8,830 nucleotides of DNA, from contig JANXVK010000292.1 in the NCBI GenBank assembly GCA_025351675.1, forward strand, positions 1-8,830, in the 5' to 3' direction. The position numbers and the translations under genes are program-made. Positions within the stretch are counted from its first letter, which is position 1; each line of letters begins with the position of its first letter. This document shows positions 1 through 5,596 of this stretch, in pieces. The notes under the pieces are model-generated. The model saw nothing but the letters and a program-made list of their open reading frames with translations. It was not told the origin of the DNA and made no database searches. Source of the stretch: Rhizobacter sp. GTDB lineage: Bacteria > Pseudomonadota > Gammaproteobacteria > Burkholderiales > Burkholderiaceae_C.

Positions 1-1201
1 CCGCTTCGACCTCGCGCAGCTGGGCGTACCAGCGAAAGATGCGCGAGCGAATGCGGAACTGGTACAGCGGGGGCAACATGCGCGACAGCGGGATCAGGAT
101 GGCCACGATCGACAGCAGCACGGGCCACATCCGGTCCACCAGATTGGCCATCCAGAACGGCAGATAACGCTGCAGCACCGGCGTGCCGTTGGCATAAAAA
201 CGTTGCGCTTCCTTGGCCAGCGGCTGCTCGGCGGCGGCCCCGGTCGGGAACTCGCCCTTGCGCTGAAACCAGCCACCGCCGCCGTGCACCTGCTTCGCCG
301 CCTGCACGAACAACTGGATCAGCGCCGGGTGCGTGGTTCGGCGGGCCACCAGCGAGGCGGTGGGCGCGATCAGGCGCACCTGCTGCGGCGGCAGGTCGCG
401 AGCAAGGTCCACCACGCCGCGCGGCAGCGTCACCGAGGTCAGGAACGCAAATCGCCGCGAATAGGCATCGGCCTGCGCAAAGTCGAACAACACAATGCCC
501 GGTGTTTGCAGCAGCATCTGCACCATCAACGACTCAGGCGCCGAGGTGAACACCAGCGCGTCGCTGTTGCCCGCCAGCAAATCCATCACCGCCGGTGTTT
601 GCGGCTTGCGCAGAAGCGTCAGCGCGGCAAGCTCGATGCGGTTGGCCTCGATCAGCGTGGCCATCAGGTTCGATGTGCCGCTGCCGTCCGCGCCGATGTT
701 CAGGCGCCAGCCCGGCAGCTGCGACAGGCTCGTCAGTGCCGGCGCGTGCAGCAGCCGCTGGGCCGAATCGGTGCGGTAGAACAGCCAGACCGGCTCGTAG
801 AAAAGACTGCCGAGCGACACCAGCGGGGCACTGTCGTCGCTGGCGCCGTGGTTGTCGGTGCTGTCAGTGAGGGGCGCAACATCCCCAGCACCGCCCTGCA
901 CGAACGCGATGTCGACTCCCGAGGCCGGGTCGCGCAGCAACCGCAGGTTTTCGGCCGCCCCTTGTGTCGAGCGCAACTCCACCGTGACGCCGTAACCTTT
1001 CAGGATCTGCACGTAGCGCTTGCCGAATTCGGAGTAAGCGCCCTGGTCGGAGCCGGTGGCCAGCACGATTTTCTTGGGTGGCGTCGGGTCGAGCACCCAG
1101 TAGGCCAGTGCCAGCAAAACCAGGGCCAGGGCAATGAACGGAACGCCGGTGGCCAGCAAGTCACGCAAGGACAGCAAGGTGTGGCGAAGGGTCGTCGGCA
1201 T
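1..1201 (-). CDS. TAXI-family TRAP transporter solute-binding protein, membrane-anchored (3' end cut by window)
   Basis: Translating the minus strand from the ATG at 1201-1199 gives 400 codons with no stop, running off the left edge. Residues about 20-37 are a hydrophobic anchor. They are followed by the TAXI-type start of the binding domain (KKIVLATGSDQGAYSEFGKR, about 43-62) and a glycine/serine ligand-loop motif, NIGADGSGTSNL (about 168-179). A second hydrophobic segment (about 356-377) precedes a basic tail ending near WYAQLREVEA. Family knowledge: TAXI proteins bind carboxylates or amino acids in the periplasm and feed a fused DctQM-type permease. The two membrane segments fit a tethered subclass rather than a free periplasmic receptor. 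No permease gene is visible, and the ligand cannot be predicted. No clear ribosome binding site precedes the ATG. GC looks lower here (spot counts of about 55-68% per 60 bases) than in the two-component genes to the right. All plus-strand frames over this region are arginine-rich shadow frames. Confidence 0.88.
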   Translation of the reverse strand, partial: MPTTLRHTLLSLRDLLATGVPFIALALVLLALAYWVLDPTPPKKIVLATGSDQGAYSEFGKRYVQILKGYGVTVELRSTQGAAENLRLLRDPASGVDIAFVQGGAGDVAPLTDSTDNHGASDDSAPLVSLGSLFYEPVWLFYRTDSAQRLLHAPALTSLSQLPGWRLNIGADGSGTSNLMATLIEANRIELAALTLLRKPQTPAVMDLLAGNSDALVFTSAPESLMVQMLLQTPGIVLFDFAQADAYSRRFAFLTSVTLPRGVVDLARDLPPQQVRLIAPTASLVARRTTHPALIQLFVQAAKQVHGGGGWFQRKGEFPTGAAAEQPLAKEAQRFYANGTPVLQRYLPFWMANLVDRMWPVLLSIVAILIPLSRMLPPLYQFRIRSRIFRWYAQLREVEA

Positions 1202-1230
1202 GGGCACACGATAACGGTGCGGCGTCAGAA

Positions 1231-1282
1231 AAGTAACCCCGCCAAGTGACCCCGCCAAGTGACCCCGTTAAGTGACCCCGCT
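1231..1282. repeat. Four-copy 13-bp tandem direct repeat in the divergent spacer
   Basis: Four adjacent 13-mers are seen: aagtaaccccgcc (1231-1243), aagtgaccccgcc (1244-1256), aagtgaccccgtt (1257-1269) and aagtgaccccgct (1270-1282). They differ only at position 5 of the first copy and in the last two bases. The array lies between the TAXI gene and the response-regulator gene, and ends 40 bp before the latter's ATG. It could be an operator array, a replication-slippage product, or a remnant of the multiple end-repeats found on some transposable elements. I see no transposase or target-site duplication to support the last option. Confidence 0.85.
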
Positions 1283-1322
1283 ACACGCTATGCTTTTGCG
1301 ATCAAACAACCGTGAACTCCCA

Positions 1323-2024
1323 ATGCGCCTGCTGCTGGTGGAAGACGACCGCATGATCGGCGACAGCCTGCGCGGTGCCCTGCGCCTGGAGGGGTACGCG
1401 GTCGACTGGGTGCGCGACGCAGCCGCGGCGCAGTCGACCCTGGCGAGCGAACAGTTCGACCTCGTTCTGCTCGATCTGGGCTTGCCGGCGAGCGGCGCCC
1501 ACGGCGCCGAGACGCGTGCCACCGGCGGCCTCGACGTGCTGCGCGCCGTGCGCGCGCGACACGACGCGACGCCGGTGATCGTGCTGACCGCGCGCGACGG
1601 CCCGGGCGACAAGGTCGCCGGCCTCGACGCCGGCGCCGACGACTACCTCGTCAAGCCGTTCGAACTCGACGAGCTCGCCGCGCGCATCCGCGCGGTGCTG
1701 CGCCGCCACAGCGGGCGCGCGCAACCGGCGCTCGGGTTCGGCGGTGTCACGCTCGACCCCGCCACGCGGCAGGTGAGCCAGGGCGGCGTGCCCGTGCTGC
1801 TCTCGGCGCGCGAGTTCGCGGTGCTTGAGGCGCTGATGCTGCGGCCCGGCGCGCTGCTGTCGCGGGCCCAGCTCGAAGACCGGCTCTACGGCTGGGGCGA
1901 AGAGATCGAGAGCAATGCGGTCTCGGTCTACATCCACCAGTTGCGCAAGAAGCTCGGCGCCGACTTTATCCAGAACATCCGCGGCGTCGGCTATTTTGTC
2001 GGCGACAAGCCGAAGGCGACATGA
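1323..2024 (+). CDS. OmpR/PhoB-family response regulator, QseB/TctD-like
   Basis: This 233-residue DNA-binding response regulator is the first gene of a two-component operon. The receiver domain covers residues 1-127, with the acidic pair D8/D9, phospho-acceptor D51 (FDLVLLDLGLP), T89 and K111 (DDYLVKPF). A winged-helix DNA-binding domain covers about 134-226, ending in the typical SVYIHQLRKKLG and IRGVGYFV motifs. Between LP and GGLDVL, right after the phosphorylation site, are about 10 more residues than family members normally have (about 56-68). I chose the ATG at 1323 because MRLLLVEDD is the canonical start of the family. An in-frame ATG at 1290 and GTG at 1272 would add an unconserved N-terminus. 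None of these starts has a strong ribosome binding site. A weak -10-like TATGCT lies at 1289-1294. The stop overlaps the kinase start (ATGA). The cognate signal is unknown. Confidence 0.96.
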   Translation: MRLLLVEDDRMIGDSLRGALRLEGYAVDWVRDAAAAQSTLASEQFDLVLLDLGLPASGAHGAETRATGGLDVLRAVRARHDATPVIVLTARDGPGDKVAGLDAGADDYLVKPFELDELAARIRAVLRRHSGRAQPALGFGGVTLDPATRQVSQGGVPVLLSAREFAVLEALMLRPGALLSRAQLEDRLYGWGEEIESNAVSVYIHQLRKKLGADFIQNIRGVGYFVGDKPKAT

Positions 2025-3430
2025 ACTTGATCCGCGTTCGTGTCCTCTTGTCGCTACTGGGCATGCTGGTTGTCACCGCCGTCGTGATGGGCGCGCTGAC
2101 CTACCGCAACGTCCTCGCCGAGACCGAGTCGCTGTTCGACTACCAGTTGCGCCAGATGGCGTTCTCGCTGCGCGACCAAGGCGAGATCGCGCCGGCGCAG
2201 GCGAGCACGCTGGCCCACGAAGAGCTCGATTTCATCGTCCAGATCTGGACCGTCGACGGCCGCATCATCTACCCGCCGCGCCTGCGCGACGACCTGCCCA
2301 CGCAAGCCCAACTCGGCTTCGCCGACGTGACCGTGAACGGCAAGACCTGGCGCGCCTTCAGCGTCGCGAGCCGCGACCGCGTGATCCAGGTCGCGCAGCC
2401 GCTGCAGATTCGCCAGACGCTCGCGGCCGGCGCGGCGCTGCGCAGCATCGCGCCACTGCTGTTCATCGCGCCCGTGATGGCGCTGCTGGTCTGGTGGCTG
2501 GCGGCGCAGACCCTCGCGCCGCTGCGGCGCGTGGCCGATGGCGTGCGCGCCCGCGACGAGCAATCGTTGCAGCCGCTGCCGACGGCCGGGCTGCCCGACG
2601 AGGTCGCACCGCTGGTCAGCGCGCTGAACGGGCTGCTGCAGCGTCTGGCCGCCTCGCTCGGCGCGCAGCGCGCGTTCGTCTCCGACGCGGCGCACGAGCT
2701 GCGTTCGCCGCTGACCGCGCTGAAGCTGCAGATGCAGCTGCTCAAGCGCGCGCCCGACGACGCCGCGCGTGGCGTCGCGATCGAGGCGCTCAATGCGGGT
2801 ATCGACCGTGCGGCGCGGCTCGTCGAGCAGTTGCTGGCGCTGGCGCGCGCCGAACCGGGTGCGCCGCTGGCGGCTGCGGCCGAGCTCGACCTGAGCGAGC
2901 TGGTGCGGGCCGCCGTCGTCGACACGCTGCCGTTCGCGCAGGCGCGCGGCACCACGATCGAGCTGTTCGCCGACATGCCGGTTGTGATGCGCGGCGATGG
3001 GGCCGCGCTGACGGCGCTGGTCCGCAATCTCGCCGACAACGCGGTGCGCTACACGCCGCGCGGCTCGCACGTCGAGTTGCGGGTGCTCGAACAGGGGAGT
3101 GCCGCGCTGCTGCGCGTGGACGACGCCGGCCCGGGCATCCCGCCCGAAGAGCGCGCCCGCGTCTTCGACCGCTTCTACCGCCATGCCGCGGGCGACGAAG
3201 CCGGCACGGGCCTGGGTCTTGCCATCGTGCGCAGCGTCGCCGATCGGCACGGCGCCAGCGTGGCGCTGGGCGATTCGCCGTTGGGTGGGTTGCGGGTCGA
3301 GGTGCGATTTGCGCCCACCTCGGCCAACAAAAGAGCGCTGCCGGCGCCGGCTCTGCCTACACTACCGGGCGTGGGGCCGATCGGCGCCATTCCTCATCAT
3401 CCCGACATTCCTTCCCGAGGCGATTCATGA
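2021..3430 (+). CDS. Sensor histidine kinase, QseC/TctE-like
   Basis: This 469-residue inner-membrane kinase is expected to phosphorylate the regulator encoded immediately upstream. The first transmembrane helix is about 8-27. A periplasmic sensor follows (about 28-142), beginning LFDYQLRQMAFSL, the pattern of the two-component sensor N-terminal domain of TctE/QseC kinases (2CSK_N). The second helix is about 143-163, then a HAMP-like linker. The H-box is SDAAHELRSPLTAL with H225, the N-box LVRNLADNAVRYTP (N336/N340), G1 DDAGPGIP, F-box FDRFYR and G2 GTGLGLAI. All catalytic motifs look intact. A GAAGG ribosome binding site at 2012-2016 serves the ATG at 2021. Oddity: the conserved kinase fold ends near RVEVRFAP (432), but the frame continues about 37 residues as a proline-rich tail. 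That tail uses codons rare elsewhere here (AGA, ACA, CTA, TCA, ATT) and ends in an ATGA overlap with the next gene. Confidence 0.96.
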   Translation: MNLIRVRVLLSLLGMLVVTAVVMGALTYRNVLAETESLFDYQLRQMAFSLRDQGEIAPAQASTLAHEELDFIVQIWTVDGRIIYPPRLRDDLPTQAQLGFADVTVNGKTWRAFSVASRDRVIQVAQPLQIRQTLAAGAALRSIAPLLFIAPVMALLVWWLAAQTLAPLRRVADGVRARDEQSLQPLPTAGLPDEVAPLVSALNGLLQRLAASLGAQRAFVSDAAHELRSPLTALKLQMQLLKRAPDDAARGVAIEALNAGIDRAARLVEQLLALARAEPGAPLAAAAELDLSELVRAAVVDTLPFAQARGTTIELFADMPVVMRGDGAALTALVRNLADNAVRYTPRGSHVELRVLEQGSAALLRVDDAGPGIPPEERARVFDRFYRHAAGDEAGTGLGLAIVRSVADRHGASVALGDSPLGGLRVEVRFAPTSANKRALPAPALPTLPGVGPIGAIPHHPDIPSRGDS

Positions 3431-3870
3431 AATCTGGTGTTGCGAGTTTGGCTGCTGTGACCTTTATGCTGGCGACGAGCGCGTTCGGCGCACCACCGAA
3501 GCCACCGAAGCCCATGAGCGCCGACCAGTCGGCCAACTTCCTGATCGACGCTGCGACGGCCGAGAAGATCTGGAAAGAGAACACCCCCGCGAATGTCGCG
3601 AGGCTCTACCCGACCCGGAAGTTCCGCTTCGTCAGCGAAGTGGCAGGCGGCTTCAACGAGGGCAAGGTCTGTGTCGTCACCGCGCGCGCGATGCTGCTGC
3701 CGGTGGTGCTGTTGCCGGTCCAGGGCCGCAAGATCGTCTACGAGCCTATCAAGGCCGCGACCGCGTTCGAGGCCGCGCCCGGGCTGAGCCGCGCGCAGTG
3801 CCAAGAGCTGGCGCGCGGCAAGCTGAAGGAAGCGGTTCAGTCGGTCGCTGCGGCGCTGGTCGGCGGCTGA
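3427..3870 (+). CDS. Small secreted protein of unknown function, third gene of the two-component operon
   Basis: The ATG at 3427 overlaps the kinase stop by 4 bp and follows a CGAGG ribosome binding site, giving a 147-residue protein. Residues 1-22 look like a Sec signal peptide (MKSGVASL, hydrophobic core, then AFG before APPKPPKP), so the product is probably periplasmic. The mature part starts with a proline/lysine-rich stretch, contains two cysteines (C82, C125) that could form one disulfide, and has a central hydrophobic run MLLPVVLLPV (about 89-98). I do not recognise the family. Its translational coupling to the kinase suggests co-expression, perhaps as an accessory or target of the sensor, but that is inference. 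Upstream of 3427 this frame reads antisense-like arginine-rich sequence and is not coding. The 3' end overlaps the converging minus-strand gene by 34 bp. Confidence 0.82.
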   Translation: MKSGVASLAAVTFMLATSAFGAPPKPPKPMSADQSANFLIDAATAEKIWKENTPANVARLYPTRKFRFVSEVAGGFNEGKVCVVTARAMLLPVVLLPVQGRKIVYEPIKAATAFEAAPGLSRAQCQELARGKLKEAVQSVAAALVGG

Positions 3871-4583
3871 CCGGGCTCGCCGCGCAGCGCCACGAGGTCG
3901 GCGCGTGCCGCGGCGAGATCGACATTGAGCCGGTCGACGTCGGCCGCGAACCGGGCCGCGACCAGCTCGATCATCTTGAAGCCGAAGGTCGGGTTCTGGT
4001 AGTAGAGCTGCTTCACGGTGCTCTCGTCGATCGACAGCACCGTGCTCGGCTCGGCGCAGCGCGCGGTCAGGCGGCGGCGCCGGTCGGGCGAGAAAAACGC
4101 GATCTCGCCGAAGATCTGGCCCGGCATCAGGCTGCCGCCGGTCTCGACCAGCTCGATCCGGCCGTCGGCGAGCATGTAGAGCCGGTCGCCGATGTCGCCT
4201 TGGCGGAACAGCACGGCGCCTTTGCGCATCTTGGTCGCTCGCATGTACGGGCGCAGCCAGACCGACGACAGCGCGCCTTCGGCCCGCACCGCCTCGACGC
4301 GGCGCGTGAGCCGCTTCATCTCCGCGAGGCGCACGAAATTGAGCGGCAGCAGCGCCGCATGCAACAGCAGCATCGGGTACGACGGGTGCAGCGCACCGTA
4401 GGCGATGAAGCCGACGTTGCTGCCGATGGCCAGCCAGCGCAGCGGGATCATCGTCTTCACGAAGCTGCTGACGAGTACGAAGACCGCGGCGACCATCGCC
4501 AACAGGATCGCAAACAGCTCGGACGGTGACTCGAGCGCCGCCTGGGCGTAGCGGTTGAGCTCTGAAATCAGGTTCGCAAACAA
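3837..4583 (-). CDS. Membrane protein with C-terminal cyclic-nucleotide-binding domain (Popeye-like layout)
   Basis: Numbered from a TTG at 4583, the product has 248 residues. Three hydrophobic helices (about 22-42, 46-64, 68-86) include the stretches KTMIPLRWLAIGSNVGFIAY and HAALLPLNFVRL. A cytoplasmic Crp-type cyclic-nucleotide-binding beta-roll follows (about 109-221), with LFRQGDIGDRLYMLADG and a phosphate-binding cassette, FGEIAFFSPDRRRRLTARC. There is no helix-turn-helix, so it is not a transcription factor. The C-terminal region (about 205-245) is partly helical and ends in a loose tail. Three membrane helices followed by a nucleotide-binding domain resembles eukaryotic Popeye-domain proteins in layout; I cannot claim homology. 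Start choice: there is no in-frame ATG before the membrane region. The TTG has a GAAAGG ribosome binding site about 8 nt upstream. A GTG at 4655 would add 24 unconserved-looking residues and lacks a properly spaced site. Likely role: reading cAMP or cGMP at the membrane. Confidence 0.88.
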   Translation of the reverse strand: MFANLISELNRYAQAALESPSELFAILLAMVAAVFVLVSSFVKTMIPLRWLAIGSNVGFIAYGALHPSYPMLLLHAALLPLNFVRLAEMKRLTRRVEAVRAEGALSSVWLRPYMRATKMRKGAVLFRQGDIGDRLYMLADGRIELVETGGSLMPGQIFGEIAFFSPDRRRRLTARCAEPSTVLSIDESTVKQLYYQNPTFGFKMIELVAARFAADVDRLNVDLAAARADLVALRGEPGQPPTSAAATD

Positions 4584-4704
4584 GGCGTGGGCCTTTCGGT
4601 GGATGACGCCGCGCAGCGGGCGGTGACGAGGGTGGCCTGGGTCGGATTTTGGCACCCCTCATTCGAGCGTGCGTGATCGTGCCTTTCCGGGTACAACTGC
4701 AGCC

Positions 4705-4723
4705 GCGCGCCGTCCCGGCGCGC
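4705..4723. other. Perfect 7-bp inverted repeat (hairpin) in the leader of the DUF3047 gene
   Basis: GCGCGCC and GGCGCGC are separated by a 5-base loop (gtccc). The hairpin lies 33 bp before the ATG at 4756, just downstream of a weak -10-like TACAAC (4692-4697). There is no T-run, so it is not a classic intrinsic terminator. It could be a leader hairpin or chance pairing in GC-rich DNA. Confidence 0.4.
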
Positions 4724-4755
4724 AGCCCGATCCGGTTGACCACGGAGACTGCCCA

Positions 4756-5481
4756 ATGCGAATTCTCAACACGCTCCTGCTCGGCCTGTGCATCGCCGCG
4801 CCTGCTTGGGCCGCCGACGATGCGGCGATCGCGCCCTTTTCGTCGGCAGGGGTCGGCGACCCGCCGGCTGCCTGGAAGTTCGCGAGCCTGCCGAACAAGA
4901 CGCCGACCAAGTTCGCGGTCGTCGAGATGGGCGGTGCGAAGGTGCTGAAGGTCACTGCCGAAGACTCGTACGGCAACCTCGTCCACGCGATGCGCGTCAA
5001 GGTCTCCGACCAGGCGACGCTGGCGTGGCGCTGGCGGGTCGACAAGCTGATCGAGGAGGCCGATCTGAGGCTGCGCACGGGCGAGGACGCGGCCGCCAAG
5101 GTCTGCGTCTCGTTCGGCTTCGACGCCAACAAGCTCAACCTCGGCGAGCGCGCCAAGCTGTCGCTGGCCCGCACGAGCACCGGCGAGGACGTGCCGACCG
5201 AGACGCTGTGCTACGTCTGGGACAACAAACTGCCGGCCGATACCGCGCTGGTCAGCGTGTTCACGAAGCGCATCCGCTTCATCGTGTTGCAGTCGGGCAG
5301 CGCCAAGCTCGGGCAGTGGGTCAGCGAGCGCCGCAACCTCGCGGCCGACCACCAGCGCATGTTCAAGGACGAATCGGAAGGCAACGTGTCCGACGTCGTC
5401 GCGGTCGCGATCGGCGCCGATGCCGACAACACGCATGGCCGCAGCCTGGCGTATGTCGGCGACCTGACGCTCAAACCCTGA
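4756..5481 (+). CDS. Exported DUF3047 domain protein
   Basis: The product has 241 residues. Residues 1-19 form a Sec signal peptide (MRILNTLLLGLCIAAPAWA, cleavage before ADD), so the mature protein is periplasmic or exported. The mature part carries the pattern I associate with DUF3047: LAWRWRVD (89-96), a segment around ADLRLRTGED and AAKVCVSFGF (about 102-122), CYVWDN (152-157), a VSERRNLAADHQRMF stretch (189-203) and a C-terminal VAIGADADNTHGRSLAYVGD (217-236). Molecular function is unknown for the family; the fold may be a carbohydrate-binding-like beta sandwich, which is speculative. The ATG is chosen because GGAGA at 4744-4748 is well spaced and the signal peptide begins there. The frame is open further upstream but reads non-protein-like sequence. 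It sits between the CNBD gene (divergent, 172-bp spacer) and the protease promoter region and appears to be transcribed on its own. Confidence 0.9.
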   Translation: MRILNTLLLGLCIAAPAWAADDAAIAPFSSAGVGDPPAAWKFASLPNKTPTKFAVVEMGGAKVLKVTAEDSYGNLVHAMRVKVSDQATLAWRWRVDKLIEEADLRLRTGEDAAAKVCVSFGFDANKLNLGERAKLSLARTSTGEDVPTETLCYVWDNKLPADTALVSVFTKRIRFIVLQSGSAKLGQWVSERRNLAADHQRMFKDESEGNVSDVVAVAIGADADNTHGRSLAYVGDLTLKP

Positions 5482-5493
5482 GCGCGCCGCCGC

Positions 5494-5538
5494 CTTAACG
5501 CCCGCTTAACCGGGCGCTAACCGAGCCCTAACCGGGCG
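5494..5538 (+). promoter_or_regulatory. Phased C(T)TAAC direct repeats, candidate response-regulator operator upstream of the Do-type protease
   Basis: CTTAAC (5494-5499), CTTAAC (5505-5510), CTAAC (5517-5521) and CTAAC (5528-5532) occur with start-to-start spacings of 11, 12 and 11 bp, about one helical turn. CTTAAC-N5-CTTAAC matches the known layout of PmrA/QseB-class boxes (CTTAA-N5-CTTAA direct repeats). The array lies directly upstream of a -10-like TATCTT (5543-5548), covering where a -35 element would be; no recognisable -35 is present. That is the arrangement expected for an activator-dependent promoter. Alternative: CGCCCG-cttaac-CGGGCG (5499-5516) is also a 6-bp hairpin and might help terminate the upstream gene, although no T-run follows. 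Confidence 0.5.
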
Positions 5539-5542
5539 CTCC

Positions 5543-5548
5543 TATCTT
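5543..5548 (+). promoter_or_regulatory. Putative -10 element of the protease promoter
   Basis: TATCTT matches four of six positions of the sigma-70 -10 consensus and is the only AT-rich hexamer in the spacer. It predicts a transcription start near 5555, about 40 nt before the chosen start codon. That also argues against translation starting at the upstream ATG at 5555. Confidence 0.4.
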
Positions 5549-5585
5549 TGGGCCATGCGGAATCTCCCGCAAGCGGCCACGAGCC

Positions 5586-5591
5586 AAGGAG
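5586..5591 (+). promoter_or_regulatory. Ribosome binding site deciding the protease start
   Basis: AAGGAG lies 5 nt before the ATG at 5597. The in-frame upstream ATG at 5555 has no such site and would put a polar leader in front of the signal peptide. Confidence 0.8.
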
Positions 5592-5596
5592 CTAAC

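Noticed and set aside
203..1249. 348-codon plus-strand open frame
   Set aside because: It is the complement of the TAXI-protein frame and gives an Arg/Gln/His-rich sequence without domains.
1231..1282. CRISPR array or replication iterons
   Set aside because: Units are 13 bp and abut without spacers, and no cas, rep or origin-associated genes are present.
2054..3250. 398-codon minus-strand open frame opposite the kinase
   Set aside because: Antisense shadow of an intact kinase with every catalytic motif. The composition is Arg/Gln-biased and no domain is seen.
1915..3870. 651-codon plus-strand open frame
   Set aside because: Only its last 147 codons (from 3427) are protein-like. The upstream part is a shadow frame of the regulator and kinase genes.
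3099..4529. 476-codon plus-strand open frame
   Set aside because: It crosses the kinase, secreted-protein and CNBD genes in the wrong frame or strand, with no domain-like sequence.
3397..5436. 679-codon minus-strand open frame across several genes
   Set aside because: Its translation is arginine/histidine-rich low-complexity sequence and it is antisense to the secreted-protein and DUF3047 genes and out of frame with the CNBD gene. It is a by-product of high GC.
5499..5516. Intrinsic terminator for the DUF3047 gene (CGCCCG/CGGGCG hairpin)
   Set aside because: There is no T-run after the stem, and the loop itself is one of the phased TTAAC repeats. I keep termination only as an alternative to the operator interpretation.
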